Assembly (NCBI GenBank): GCA_000747625.2
Contig: JQDQ01000226.1
Span: forward strand, 1 to 41,878
Source: Smithella sp. SCADC
GTDB taxonomy: Bacteria; Desulfobacterota; Syntrophia; Syntrophales; Smithellaceae
Direction of reading: 5' to 3'
DNA length: 41,878 nt
Part shown: positions 9,134-17,729 of the stretch, piece after piece
Layout of the letters: the number at the start of each line of letters is the position of its first letter
Position numbering within the stretch: the stretch's first letter is position 1
Made by a program: the position numbers and the translations under genes
Notes under the pieces: generated by a model
What the model saw: the letters and a program-made list of their open reading frames with translations, nothing else
Database searches by the model: none
What the model was told of the DNA's origin: nothing

Positions 9134-9167
9134 GGGAATATATCCTTCTAAATATGGATCTATTCCC
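9134..9167 (-). terminator. hairpin terminator downstream of the ferredoxin gene
   Basis: On the minus strand GGGAATA/TATTCCC pair, then after one G-A mismatch ATCC/GGAT continue the stem, giving eleven pairs with a loop of about ten bases. A CTCCTTTTT tract follows. It lies 23 bases past the ferredoxin stop and before a second imperfect hairpin (GGCTCC...GGAGGCC, around 9065-9087). It probably separates the ferredoxin/NifU transcript from tmk. Confidence 0.5.
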
Positions 9168-9189
9168 AGTTTCAAGTTTGCCAAATAAT

Positions 9190-9369
9190 CTATTTATTGT
9201 CCCCGGGTACAATTGCTTCCACCGGACATTGTTCGACACAAGTTCCGCAATCGTTACAAAGTTTAGCGTCAATAACATACTTATCTTCGCCTTCAGAAAT
9301 TGCCTCGGCAGGGCACTCGCTCTCACAAGAACCGCAAGCTATACATTCGTCGGTAATTACATAAGCCAT
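9190..9369 (-). CDS. 2[4Fe-4S] ferredoxin
   Basis: This 59-residue protein is too short for the ORF track. It carries two classical 4Fe-4S motifs, CIACGSCESECP (residues 9-20) and CNDCGTCVEQCP (residues 38-49), in the clostridial-type arrangement with spacing CxxCxxCxxxCP. It should be a small cytosolic electron carrier at low potential, consistent with an anaerobe. The ATG at 9369 is preceded by AAGGAG at 9-10 bases. It is the last gene of the run lipoprotein-NifU-ferredoxin and is followed by a hairpin terminator. The track ORFs 9033..9326 and 9154..9378 are shadows of it. Confidence 0.92.
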   Translation of the reverse strand: MAYVITDECIACGSCESECPAEAISEGEDKYVIDAKLCNDCGTCVEQCPVEAIVPGDNK

Positions 9370-9413
9370 AATTCTTAATACTCCTTTTATTAATAATTAT
9401 TTAAATAAAACAG

Positions 9414-9635
9414 TTAAACAGCTACAACTTCTTTGATTTCAGGAACTTGCGTTTTAATGACTTTTTCTATCCCCGCCTTCAAAGTCATTTGGGCCATGGG
9501 ACAACCATGACAAGCACCGGTTAACTTCACCTTTACTATTCCATCCGAACTGACATCTATGAGCTCCACATTCCCGCCATCGGCCTGTAGATTGGGTCGG
9601 ATAAGATCAAGAGCTTTTATTACCTTTTCTTTCAT
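9414..9635 (-). CDS. NifU C-terminal-domain (Nfu-type) Fe-S protein
   Basis: The 73-residue protein is a stand-alone NifU/Nfu domain: IRPNLQADGGNVELIDV at its start and the cluster-binding CxxC in GACHGCPMA (residues ~43-51), followed by KAGIE. Such proteins bind and pass on 4Fe-4S clusters. Placement directly before a ferredoxin suggests they are matched. The track start at TTG 9671 overlaps the previous gene and adds 12 unconserved residues. I chose ATG 9635, which has GGGAG about eight bases upstream. Confidence 0.88.
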   Translation of the reverse strand: MKEKVIKALDLIRPNLQADGGNVELIDVSSDGIVKVKLTGACHGCPMAQMTLKAGIEKVIKTQVPEIKEVVAV

Positions 9636-9667
9636 ATAATTTCTCCCTAATCGGTTAATTTTGTTTT

Positions 9668-10267
9668 TCAATGAGGCATGTATGCAATCAATTTACGAGT
9701 AACATCACGGGCAACTTTAGTCAAACCAGGCTTGATCAACATATAATCTTCCTTTATATCACAGCCGCCTTTCCACATTAGTTTGCCGGTGGAGGCTTCG
9801 TATAATTTCATGGTCATGCCGACGAACGCCTTTTTATCATCTTTCACAACAATATAATCCCACGAATCAACAGAGACCATTAATAATGCGTCAACCTTGA
9901 GTAATTCGCCGATTTTTTTACTCAGATCAGGATCAGAAAAATTAACTGTCTGCAATTTAGAGAGATATTCCGTCATCGCCTTATTTAATTCTTCGTTGGC
10001 CAATAGCTGCGTGTTAAAACTTTCCGTTCCCACCACACCGGTGAACCACTTCTTTTCAATAAGCGCACCTTCAATATTTTTTTCCAATTCTGCCTTTACT
10101 TCTTTTGTCCCTTCAGGTCTCACCATTTCTATGGGAAGAACTGCTATTTTTTTTGGATGAAAATCATTAGCTTCCGGCGCTAACTGGGAAAAACGCAATC
10201 CGCCGCAGGCGATCGTTGTCAAAACAAAAGTCAATAAAACAAATTTCACGAGCATTTTCTTTCTCAT
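9668..10267 (-). CDS. outer-membrane-type lipoprotein, CsgG/DUF799-like fold
   Basis: The 199-residue protein has a lipoprotein signal peptide (MRKKMLVKF..., lipobox TTIAC with acylated Cys21). The mature part starts with KKIAVLPIEMV, the first strand typical of CsgG/LpoB/DUF799-type domains. It ends with the family-like LYEASTGKLMWKGG strand pair. Proteins of this fold assist assembly of outer-membrane or curli-like structures, but the specific job here is unknown. ATG start after a GGGGG ribosome site. No secretion genes lie nearby. Confidence 0.6.
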   Translation of the reverse strand: MRKKMLVKFVLLTFVLTTIACGGLRFSQLAPEANDFHPKKIAVLPIEMVRPEGTKEVKAELEKNIEGALIEKKWFTGVVGTESFNTQLLANEELNKAMTEYLSKLQTVNFSDPDLSKKIGELLKVDALLMVSVDSWDYIVVKDDKKAFVGMTMKLYEASTGKLMWKGGCDIKEDYMLIKPGLTKVARDVTRKLIAYMPH

Positions 10268-10304
10268 AATTCTACCCCCTTCTTCGCTGAGCTAAACTCC
10301 TATA

Positions 10305-12032
10305 TCAGAAAATATACCACAGGAGAACACAAAAACCAGCCATGATATAGCTGGTTTCCAAAAGTCCTTCCTTAACAGCCCCGGAAAGCGCGGATTCTCT
10401 ATCACAAAACCTGAAACAAATCCATATATATAATATGCAGGCAAACAGAAAAATACTCAGAGCCGAAGTCCAATCCACCAAATACGAAAAAACAAGAAGA
10501 ACCAATAATATCAATGAAATGATTCTTAGAATGGTTAGTGTTCTTTTTCTGCCAAAGAACACGGGAATGGTTTCCTGCCCTATTAATTTATCACTTTGGA
10601 TTTCTAAAATATCCGACATTGCCGAACGAATAAAAACAATTCCAAAAGTAAAAACAAAAGCAACGATTAACCCGGCATGGAATGAAAAATCTCTGCTCAA
10701 AGCAGGCAAAATCGCCGATACTATGCCCCAGGCAGCGGACATAAATATATTTTTCGAACCGGGCAGGTCTTTTAAGCCGCGAATTTGCCATTCTCCGGGC
10801 AGAATTTTTATACTATAAATTATACCGGCAAGAGAAATAACAAATAAAAAAACAAAAGGAAGAACCGCCTTTTGCAACGCCAAAGCAAGGGCAATCGTAA
10901 TAGAAATTAAAGCAGTAATAAAATATAATTTACCATAGCGGTGGTAACTTTCTTCCCGAAAAGAACCGACAAGACCGGCCGGCTTGCGACTGAGCAGCCG
11001 ATTTAAAACATGCATCGCGTAGACAAAGAAAGAGGCAATCGCAATGGAAGACAGCGTCACCGGTATTTTCTGTAGCAGCAGGCAGGCCAGACAAAGGCAC
11101 CCGGCGCCCAAAGCAGAATAAACATCTGTTTTGATCGCTGATATCCAGAGATTAAGCAATATGCCTATACTCTTCAGTTTACGGCTTTGACTTTCCATAA
11201 TTTTATCCATCACCCGATCGATAATCCAGTTGGGTGTGGAAGCGCCTGCCGAAACTCCAATGCGATTATAGGGGATGAAATTAATATTTTCCATTTCTGC
11301 GGGAGTTTCAATATGGAAAGAAGGTGTTTGCTGCTTTTGAGCAAGATCCGCCAGCCTTCTGGTATTGGCGCTGTTTTTTCCGCCAACTATGAACATCGCA
11401 TCCATTTCACTCGCCATTGCTATAACTTCCGCCTGTCGTTTTTCCGTGGAAGAACAAATAGTGTTAAAGACAACCGCCTGCGGACAAAGCTCTTTAATCT
11501 TTTCCACAATTTTACTGTAATTATCAAAGTCCTGCGTTGTTTGAGCGACAACACAAACTTTTTCCGGGCAGGATAATCTATCTACATCCTCCAAAGTGGA
11601 TATAATAACGCCGTGGCCGCCAGCGTATCCCAACAAGCCGTCAACTTCCGGATGTTCCTTATCACCCACGATCACCACCATGTAATCAAGAGCGGCATGT
11701 TTTTTAATAATGGATTGCACGTAACCTACCTTGGGACAGGTAGCGTCAATAATTTTGATACCGCTTTCTTTGATTTTTCTTCTTTCAGCCGGGGCGATAC
11801 CGTGAGCGCGAATAATCAGGATGGCATTTTCTTTGTTCTTTATTTCTTCGATATTTGCGATGGGTTTAACGCCACGGCTTTTAAGCAGTTCAATTGTCTG
11901 GGGATTATGAATCAACGGACCGTAAGTATAAATCTGTCGGCGTGTTTCATGCTGCGCGATATTCACTACAATATCCACGGCCCGGCGCACGCCCATGCAA
12001 AAGCCCGCTGTTTTGGCTAGTTTAATTTCCAT
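10305..12032 (-). CDS. ispH: IspH (HMBPP reductase) fused to a UbiA-like prenyltransferase domain
   Basis: From ATG 12032 (575 residues) the first ~285 residues are IspH/LytB, the last MEP-pathway enzyme, which reduces HMBPP to IPP and DMAPP. The three cluster cysteines are in GFCMGVRRA, DATCPKVG and NTICSSTE, and EHPEVDG holds the catalytic Glu region. After VMDKIMESQSRKLK comes a membrane domain with about eight hydrophobic helices that resembles UbiA prenyltransferases. Its second Asp motif is present (SDILEIQSDKLIGQETIP). The first (usually NDxxDxxxD) reads LNRLLSRK and lacks the aspartates. The track start would add 27 residues inside tlyA; the chosen ATG overlaps the tlyA stop by 11 bases. 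Confidence 0.85.
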   Translation of the reverse strand: MEIKLAKTAGFCMGVRRAVDIVVNIAQHETRRQIYTYGPLIHNPQTIELLKSRGVKPIANIEEIKNKENAILIIRAHGIAPAERRKIKESGIKIIDATCPKVGYVQSIIKKHAALDYMVVIVGDKEHPEVDGLLGYAGGHGVIISTLEDVDRLSCPEKVCVVAQTTQDFDNYSKIVEKIKELCPQAVVFNTICSSTEKRQAEVIAMASEMDAMFIVGGKNSANTRRLADLAQKQQTPSFHIETPAEMENINFIPYNRIGVSAGASTPNWIIDRVMDKIMESQSRKLKSIGILLNLWISAIKTDVYSALGAGCLCLACLLLQKIPVTLSSIAIASFFVYAMHVLNRLLSRKPAGLVGSFREESYHRYGKLYFITALISITIALALALQKAVLPFVFLFVISLAGIIYSIKILPGEWQIRGLKDLPGSKNIFMSAAWGIVSAILPALSRDFSFHAGLIVAFVFTFGIVFIRSAMSDILEIQSDKLIGQETIPVFFGRKRTLTILRIISLILLVLLVFSYLVDWTSALSIFLFACILYIWICFRFCDRESALSGAVKEGLLETSYIMAGFCVLLWYIF

Positions 12033-12777
12033 TCTGTTCTTTCTTTCTCGCCAGAATAAAAAACTCTCTGTTGCCCGCCGGACCTGAAATCGGTGACGCG
12101 CAAGTTCCTTCAATCTCTAAACCAAGAGATTCGCAAAATTCGCTGATATCCTGCACTACGCGATCATGAATAGCGGGATCTTGCACTACGCCTCCCTTGC
12201 CTACTTCTTCTTTTGAGACTTCAAACTGCGGTTTAATCAACGCCAAAATCTGCGCTTTATCGCCAAGCAATTTCAAAACTGCCGGAAGAACAATTTTCAA
12301 AGAAATAAAAGAGGCATCAATTACGGCCAGATCAATTTGTTCGTCCAGATCAGCGCCGTCATAGTACCGGACATTCGTGCGTTCGATGACGACCACGCGT
12401 TTGTCTTCCCGCAGCTTCCAGGCTAACTGGCCGTAGCCGACATCCAGAGCGTAAACTTTTTTTGCACCCGCCTGCAAAAGGCAGTCCGTAAAACCTCCGG
12501 TGGAAGCTCCGACGTCAAGGGCGACAATCTTCTCAACATTCAAGTTAAACTCTTTCAGGGCTCCCGCTAACTTCAATCCGCCGCGGCTCACATAAGGATT
12601 GTCTTCACCTTTTATATGAATTTCTGAGTCAACCGGAACAAGCTCTCCCGCTTTGTCCGGATAGGTTTCATTGACCTTTACCGCCCGGGCTAAAATCAAC
12701 GCACGGGCTTTTTCCAGCGTGGGCGCCACTGCACGATCAACAAGCAATTTGTCCAGACGGATTTTTTTGATAGCCAT
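12022..12777 (-). CDS. tlyA: TlyA family rRNA methyltransferase / hemolysin A
   Basis: The 251-residue protein has an N-terminal S4 RNA-binding domain (RLDKLLVDRAVAPTLEKAR, residues ~6-60). An FtsJ-like SAM methyltransferase domain follows, with motif I ALDVGASTGGFTDCLLQAGA and the downstream Asp-containing VYALDVGYGQL. In mycobacteria TlyA 2'-O-methylates 16S and 23S rRNA; other members were called hemolysins. ATG start; it lies 28 bases after dxs and overlaps ispH by 11 bases, so translational coupling is likely. A dxs-tlyA pair is frequent in bacterial isoprenoid operons. Confidence 0.88.
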   Translation of the reverse strand: MAIKKIRLDKLLVDRAVAPTLEKARALILARAVKVNETYPDKAGELVPVDSEIHIKGEDNPYVSRGGLKLAGALKEFNLNVEKIVALDVGASTGGFTDCLLQAGAKKVYALDVGYGQLAWKLREDKRVVVIERTNVRYYDGADLDEQIDLAVIDASFISLKIVLPAVLKLLGDKAQILALIKPQFEVSKEEVGKGGVVQDPAIHDRVVQDISEFCESLGLEIEGTCASPISGPAGNREFFILARKKEQNGN

Positions 12778-12805
12778 ATACTTACTAATGATAATATGAA
12801 AATTA

Positions 12806-14719
12806 TCAGATATTCGATTCCTTAACCAGCATTTCTCTTACAGCCAGAATAATGCCTTCTTCATCAAGGCCGTATTTGTGACGCTGCCCGGCCTGGGTGG
12901 CATGTCGGACAAATTCATCCGGGATGCCCAATCGTTTTACTACAATGTCCGTAAAGCCTTTCTCTGCCAATAATTCCAGAACAGCACTGCCGAAACCGCC
13001 CTGAAGCATATTTTCTTCAACCGTAATAATTTTTTTAATCGCCGCCGCCGTTTTCAGAATCAGTTCTTCGTCAAGGGGCCTGACAAAACGGGCATTAATA
13101 ACCTTGATCTTGAATCCTTCGACTGAGAGTTTTTCTGCAGCGGCCAAAGCAGGATTCACCGTTGATCCGATGGCAATAATGGCCAAATCAGACCCGTCTT
13201 TGAGTAATTCACCTTTCCCGATCTCCAGATTTTTGAGTTCATTATCCAGAGTTACACCAACTCCTTTTCCACGCGGATAACGCAGCGATACAGGAGATCC
13301 GCAATCAACAGCCGTCTTGAGCATGTGCTGCAGTTCATTTTCATCTTTAGGAGCCATGACAACAATATTGGGAATGGAACGCAAATAAGAATAATCCAGA
13401 AGTCCCTGATGAGTGGCGCCGTCTTCGCCGACAAGACCGCCGCGGTCAATGGCAAAAATAACCGGCAACTTTTGCATACATACGTCACTTACAATCTGAT
13501 CGTAGGCTCTCTGCAGAAAAGTAGAATAAATGGCAACCACAGGAATAATACCTTCCGCCGCCAGACCAGCGGCAAAGGTAACCGCGTGCTGTTCCGCAAT
13601 GCCCACATCATAAAAACGTTCAGGAAATTCCTTGCAGAATTGATTAAGTCCTGTGCCCTCACACATCGCGGCGGTAATAGCCACAATACGCGAATCGGCA
13701 TGAGCTAGCTTGACAATGGTCTTACCAAACACTTTCGTATAAGATGGAATATCTGTTGGCGAAGAAATAGCCTGACCGGTTTCCACATCAAAAGGAGCCA
13801 CCCCGTGAAAGCCCAGCGGATCTTCTTCGGCAAATTCGTAACCCTTACCTTTTTTGGTGATTACATGAACAAGCACGGGTCCGGGAAATCCCCTGACATT
13901 CTCAAAATTTTTAATAAGATGATTAAGCCGGTGTCCTTCCAGCGGCCCCACATAAGTAAAACCCATTTCTTCGAAAAGCGCTCCGGGGACAAAAAAAGTT
14001 TTCCATGATTCTTCTATCTGCTGAATCAATTTGATTAAATACTTACCAACACCTGGGATTTTTTTTAGCAAATTTTTCGTATTTATTCTCAGTTTAGTCA
14101 AAGCGCTGCCAGTCATCAGGCGATTTAGATATGAAGACAAGGCGCCTACATTCGGAGAAATGGACATTTCGTTGTCATTTAAAACTACAATCATGTTTTT
14201 CTCACGAGCACCGGCCCAGTTCAAACCTTCGAAAGCCATTCCTGTGGTCATGGAGCCGTCACCGATGACAGCTATTATTTTTTTCGTATCACCTTTTAAG
14301 CTTCCGGCCTCGGCAAACCCGGATGCTGCAGAAATAGATGTTCCGCTATGCCCGACATTAAAAGTATCATAGATACTTTCTTCTCTTCTGGGAAATCCGC
14401 TGAGACCGTTTTGCTTGCGTAAAGTAGAGAACTTATCTTTGCGTCCGGTGATAATTTTATGCGTATAGGATTGATGGCCGACATCCCAAACGATTTTATC
14501 CTGAGGTGTATTGAAAACATAATGAAGCGCCAGAGTCAGTTCCACTGCCCCCAAAGATGAAGCCAAATGACCGCCGGAAGTTGCAACTGTATTAATCATC
14601 AAGCTTCTGATTTCCTGAGCCAGAGTATTTAACTCTGGCATATTTAGTTTGCGGATATCCGCAGGATATTCTATATTTTGCAAAACACTGTAATTTACTT
14701 TTTTTAGTTGCTTTACCAA
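12806..14719 (-). CDS. dxs: 1-deoxy-D-xylulose-5-phosphate synthase
   Basis: The 637-residue thiamine-diphosphate enzyme condenses pyruvate and glyceraldehyde 3-phosphate, the first and usually rate-limiting step of the MEP pathway. The ThDP motif is [18 protein letters not shown], ending at [25 protein letters not shown] and [15 protein letters not shown] are family hallmarks, the latter with the catalytic Glu. The start is TTG 14719 with AGGAA eight bases upstream. It sits in xseA-xseB-ispA-dxs-tlyA-ispH; the interval to ispA contains a perfect 17-bp inverted repeat that may tune its expression. Confidence 0.95.
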   Translation of the reverse strand: MVKQLKKVNYSVLQNIEYPADIRKLNMPELNTLAQEIRSLMINTVATSGGHLASSLGAVELTLALHYVFNTPQDKIVWDVGHQSYTHKIITGRKDKFSTLRKQNGLSGFPRREESIYDTFNVGHSGTSISAASGFAEAGSLKGDTKKIIAVIGDGSMTTGMAFEGLNWAGAREKNMIVVLNDNEMSISPNVGALSSYLNRLMTGSALTKLRINTKNLLKKIPGVGKYLIKLIQQIEESWKTFFVPGALFEEMGFTYVGPLEGHRLNHLIKNFENVRGFPGPVLVHVITKKGKGYEFAEEDPLGFHGVAPFDVETGQAISSPTDIPSYTKVFGKTIVKLAHADSRIVAITAAMCEGTGLNQFCKEFPERFYDVGIAEQHAVTFAAGLAAEGIIPVVAIYSTFLQRAYDQIVSDVCMQKLPVIFAIDRGGLVGEDGATHQGLLDYSYLRSIPNIVVMAPKDENELQHMLKTAVDCGSPVSLRYPRGKGVGVTLDNELKNLEIGKGELLKDGSDLAIIAIGSTVNPALAAAEKLSVEGFKIKVINARFVRPLDEELILKTAAAIKKIITVEENMLQGGFGSAVLELLAEKGFTDIVVKRLGIPDEFVRHATQAGQRHKYGLDEEGIILAVREMLVKESNI

Positions 14720-14749
14720 AATTAATTCCTTTCTAACGATATAATTAAG

Positions 14750-14794
14750 ACCATTTCTAAATCAAAGATGATAGCGTTTTGATTTAGAAATGGT
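14750..14794. repeat. perfect 17-bp inverted repeat between ispA and dxs
   Basis: ACCATTTCTAAATCAAA (14750-14766) and TTTGATTTAGAAATGGT (14778-14794) are exact reverse complements around an 11-base loop. In the minus-strand transcript this would be a strong hairpin just after the ispA stop and ~30 bases before the dxs ribosome site. There is no T tract after it, so it is not a standard terminator. An mRNA stabiliser, attenuator or dimeric operator are all possible. Confidence 0.75.
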
Positions 14795-14799
14795 ATAGC

Positions 14800-15702
14800 T
14801 CACGATTTTCTTTCCATAACATAACGCGCAATTAAAAGCAGCGGACGCGCTCTTTCATCAAACTCGGAGAGACTCACTTCTGCCGCGTCAATATGTTTTG
14901 CCAATTTTTCTTTCGCCACATCCAATCCCATTAAAGATGGATAGGTAAGTTTTCCACGAGCGGCATCGCTGCCTGTTTCTTTGCCCATTAACTCGCGGTC
15001 TCCCTCCACATTTAAAATATCATCCGCTATCTGAAAAGCTAAACCAACATTTATCCCATATTCAGCCAGCGCCTGAATCTTATCTTTTCCGGCATTGGAT
15101 ATAATAGCTCCTGATTTTACCGCTGCAACAATCAAAGCTCCCGTTTTGCGCCGGTGAATTTCACGAAGTGTGTTTTCGTCAGGCGCAAATTTTCCCGACA
15201 ATACATCCAAAGCCTGTCCACCAACCATGCCGCAAATTCCGGCAGCCTGGGCAATTTCCTGAATGACCGCTAAATGTCTTTCCGCAGACAGCCTTACTTT
15301 TTCCGCGCGGGATAAAAGAACAAATGCTTCCGTAAGCAGAGCATCACCGGCGAGAATAGCTATGTCTTCTCCGAAAACTTTGTGACAGGTAGGCTTGCCG
15401 CGCCGGAAATCATCGTTATCCATCGCAGGCAAATCGTCATGAATAAGAGAGTAGGAGTGAATTAATTCCAAAGCGCAGGCAACCGGTATGGCCGGCCCAA
15501 GATCTCCACTGACTGCCTCCGCCGCCGCCAGGCAAAGAATCGGTCGAAGCCGCTTTCCTCCGTTAAAAACACTGTAGCGAACCGCCTTATATATGTCAGC
15601 CGGAATATTGTCTTCGCCGGAAAGATAATGTTCCAGCGCTTCTTCTATAATCTTTTGCCTGTCCTGTAGGTACGCTTTTAAGAATGCCTCGTTTTCAATC
15701 AC
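14800..15702 (-). CDS. ispA: polyprenyl synthetase, farnesyl diphosphate synthase type
   Basis: The 300-residue class I prenyltransferase chains IPP units onto DMAPP. The first Asp-rich motif is DDLPAMDNDD with RRGKPTCH following. The second is QIADDILNVEGD, where the fifth position is Asn instead of Asp, a variant I recall as common in Deltaproteobacteria. Its length fits FPP/GPP synthases rather than long-chain enzymes. The GTG start overlaps the xseB stop by eight bases. The product probably supplies polyprenyl carriers, quinones and perhaps the UbiA-like domain encoded downstream. Confidence 0.92.
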   Translation of the reverse strand: MIENEAFLKAYLQDRQKIIEEALEHYLSGEDNIPADIYKAVRYSVFNGGKRLRPILCLAAAEAVSGDLGPAIPVACALELIHSYSLIHDDLPAMDNDDFRRGKPTCHKVFGEDIAILAGDALLTEAFVLLSRAEKVRLSAERHLAVIQEIAQAAGICGMVGGQALDVLSGKFAPDENTLREIHRRKTGALIVAAVKSGAIISNAGKDKIQALAEYGINVGLAFQIADDILNVEGDRELMGKETGSDAARGKLTYPSLMGLDVAKEKLAKHIDAAEVSLSEFDERARPLLLIARYVMERKS

Positions 15703-15925
15703 CGTCTTCCCCCTGAAAATTCTTTACTTTTAAGGACTCTTCTTTTCCCAGGAGCACTTCAACACGCCGCTCAGTCTCCTCTAATTTGGCTGAACAAAAA
15801 CGAACAAGCCTTATCCCTTCTTCAAAAGATTTCAAGGATTCATCCAACGGTATATCGCCGGCTTCCATTTTTTTCACTATATCTTCGAGTTTTTCCAGCG
15901 CATCTTCAAATTTTTCTTTTGCCAT
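15695..15925 (-). CDS. xseB: exodeoxyribonuclease VII small subunit
   Basis: This is the typical short helical subunit: 76 residues from ATG 15925, starting KEKFEDALEKLEDIVKKME, with the family GDIPLDESLKSFEEGI. It binds XseA to form the single-strand exonuclease VII. The track's earlier start would add 32 residues of non-homologous sequence read from a hairpin-rich spacer, so I rejected it. xseB overlaps ispA by eight bases, the usual xseAB-ispA-dxs arrangement. Confidence 0.93.
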   Translation of the reverse strand: MAKEKFEDALEKLEDIVKKMEAGDIPLDESLKSFEEGIRLVRFCSAKLEETERRVEVLLGKEESLKVKNFQGEDGD

Positions 15926-16044
15926 AAATTTTACCCCGTTAGAGAAAGCCCCCAACTCAAGTTGAGGGGTTAAAATCTTGGAACACAGACGGCTTTTTAA
16001 TGCCGCCATCCTAATTCGCAAAGCGCCCGTTGCTCTATTGGGGC
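15926..16044 (-). other. hairpin-rich spacer between xseA and xseB
   Basis: This 119-base spacer in an otherwise tight operon has imperfect terminal inverted repeats (GAGAAAGCCCCCAA on the left of the plus strand, TTGGGGCTTACTC on the right). Inside are a strong hairpin (CCCCCAAC-TCAA-GTTGAGGGG with a one-base bulge) and two short ones (CGGC...GCCG, GCAA...TTGC). Such G/C-rich foldback ends resemble IS200/IS605-type or REP-like ends, but no transposase is present. It may be a miniature element or a structured intercistronic RNA. Confidence 0.45.
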
Positions 16045-17382
16045 TTACTCCTGAGATATTTTTTCTATTTTAGCGTTAAAATTACCTTTTGCCAATTGGA
16101 CATTAACATCCGCGCCGATACTTAGAGCATCCGCCTGCCTGACGATCATCCCGCTGGCCATGCTGCGTGTAATGCTGTACCCCCTTTGCAAAACGGCCAG
16201 AGGGCTCAAAGATTCCAAAACAGCCGAGTTCTTCCGAAGTAGTTCACGAAGCGCTGCCAGGCGATATGAAAAACTTTTTACCATATTCTCCTGAACGTTT
16301 TTCAATAAGATTTTTTTTTCATAGATTTGCCTTGCCGGATTTTGATGCTGCATTCGCAGATTCAATTGCCGAAGATCATTATATATACCTTGCTTTTTTT
16401 GATATAGAGCCGTCCGAAGCCTTTCCCTAAGATAATCCAGTTGAATCTGTAAATTAATTATAAAACGGCGCGGATCTTTGAGCCTTGCCTGAAATTCGGC
16501 AATCTTATCTTTTCTTTTTTTCAGGTAGCGGCAATAACCGTCTATCAGTCTTTGTTTAAAAGTATGATTTTTTGCTATTAATTCCATCCATTCCGGCACA
16601 ATCAATTCCGCCGCGGCAGACGGTGTGGGCGCGCGCAAATCCGCCACAAAATCACAAATGGTAAAATCGGTTTCATGGCCAACCGCGGAAACTATGGGTA
16701 TTGACGAATTGAAAATTTCCCGTGCCAGAGCTTCATCATTGAAAGGAGCGATATCTTCCAGGGAACCGCCGCCACGGGCAATAACAATCACGTCAACACT
16801 ACCATGAGAATGTAAGTTGCGCAGAGCTTGAATTATTTCGGCTGCTGCTTCATCGCCCTGCACCCTGACCGGAGCAATTAATATATCCGCCACGGGAAAA
16901 CGTCTTTTGGTTATATTTAAAATATCTTTAACCACCGCACCGGTAGGCGAAGTCACCACACCGATTTTATGGGGCAGAAAGGGAAGACTTTTTTTATAGC
17001 GTTCATCAAACAACCCTTCCGCTGAAAGCCTGGCTTTCAATTGCTCAAACGCCTTTTGCAAAGCGCCGATACCAAGAGGCTCCACTGATTCAATTACAAG
17101 TTGATATTCTCCGCGTGGCAGATAGACATTCAGCCGCGCCCGGCACAAAACTTTTAGACCTTCCTCCAACTCAAAATTAGTTTTCCTCTTGCAGGCGCCG
17201 AATTGGCGAAAAAAAACCGCATTAATCTGACTTTTATCATCCTTTAAAGTGAAATAAACGTGTCCGGATTGCGGTCGCCGCAGATTGGAAACTTCACCTT
17301 CCACCCAAAGAAACCCGAATGTTTCTTCCAGGAGAAATTTAATATTATTATTTAGTTGTGAAACTGTAAGAATTTCTTCCAT
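16045..17382 (-). CDS. xseA: exodeoxyribonuclease VII large subunit
   Basis: The 445-residue protein has the N-terminal OB fold (SNLRRPQSGHVYFTLKDD, residues ~33-50), the catalytic core (IGVVTSPTGAVVKDIL; DVIVIARGGGSLEDIAPFND) and a long coiled-coil region (~285-395) that binds XseB. It ends with the QRGYSITR strand typical of the family. It degrades single-stranded DNA in both directions and functions in repair. ATG start. It is the first gene of the isoprenoid operon; possible promoter elements lie in the 120 bases upstream. Confidence 0.95.
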   Translation of the reverse strand: MEEILTVSQLNNNIKFLLEETFGFLWVEGEVSNLRRPQSGHVYFTLKDDKSQINAVFFRQFGACKRKTNFELEEGLKVLCRARLNVYLPRGEYQLVIESVEPLGIGALQKAFEQLKARLSAEGLFDERYKKSLPFLPHKIGVVTSPTGAVVKDILNITKRRFPVADILIAPVRVQGDEAAAEIIQALRNLHSHGSVDVIVIARGGGSLEDIAPFNDEALAREIFNSSIPIVSAVGHETDFTICDFVADLRAPTPSAAAELIVPEWMELIAKNHTFKQRLIDGYCRYLKKRKDKIAEFQARLKDPRRFIINLQIQLDYLRERLRTALYQKKQGIYNDLRQLNLRMQHQNPARQIYEKKILLKNVQENMVKSFSYRLAALRELLRKNSAVLESLSPLAVLQRGYSITRSMASGMIVRQADALSIGADVNVQLAKGNFNAKIEKISQE

Positions 17383-17729
17383 ATGTATAATCCTGGATTG
17401 TGAACTACCAGATATTTAAGGGTAAAACAAGATTGAATTTCATACCGGAGTGGCCGAACTAATATCAGTTCCTACGTACATTATAGTAACGCCTACTTCA
17501 CATTTACTCTTGACATACAATAAGACATAGTTTATTGTTCCCCATCTCCAAGAAAGAAGCGCTTATCAAAGTAAGCATCCGATGGCAGCTGTTGAGGGGA
17601 TATTTAATTTTATGTTCATCCTCATCGCCATCGTTAAAATATTCTTTTCGATAAGCGGAAGGCTTCCTGATAGTCTGTTTTTCCGGTTGTGCCGCCACAC
17701 GCCACACGGTTCAAAAGGTCTCTGTCAAT
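17383..17729. other. intergenic region with promoter and broken signal-peptide sequence
   Basis: No intact gene is seen in this 347-base stretch. Rightward it holds promoter P1 (17510-17538), then a GAGGGG ribosome-like site and ATG 17612 opening a hydrophobic reading (FILIAIVKIFFSISG). After a frame change near GGAAGG (17657-17662) the sequence continues as FLIVCFSGCAATR, a lipobox that leads in frame into the TatT-like ORF. The track ORF 17504..17707 on the minus strand is not convincing. A tRNA-like string CCGGAGTGGCCGAAC at ~17445 does not extend to a tRNA. Confidence 0.5.
17510..17538 (+). promoter_or_regulatory. promoter P1 (TTGACATACA family)
   Basis: TTGACA (17510-17515), 17-base spacer, TATTGT (17533-17538). 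The spacer and -10 box form an interrupted palindrome, ACAATAA-8 bp-TTATTGT, which suggests a repressor site. The first ten bases and the spacing are shared with P2 (18606) and P3 (20134). Confidence 0.6.

Noticed and set aside
9033-9378. Track ORFs 9033..9326 (-) and 9154..9378 (+)
   Set aside because: Both are shadows of the 59-aa ferredoxin, which has eight correctly spaced cysteines and a good ribosome site.
17440-17470. tRNA-like string CCGGAGTGGCCGAAC
   Set aside because: It recalls a tRNA-Leu/Ser 5' end, but no anticodon arm, T arm or matching acceptor strand follows.
17504-17707. 67-aa minus-strand ORF in the track
   Set aside because: Overlaps promoter P1 and the broken TatT signal sequence; composition not protein-like and no ribosome site.
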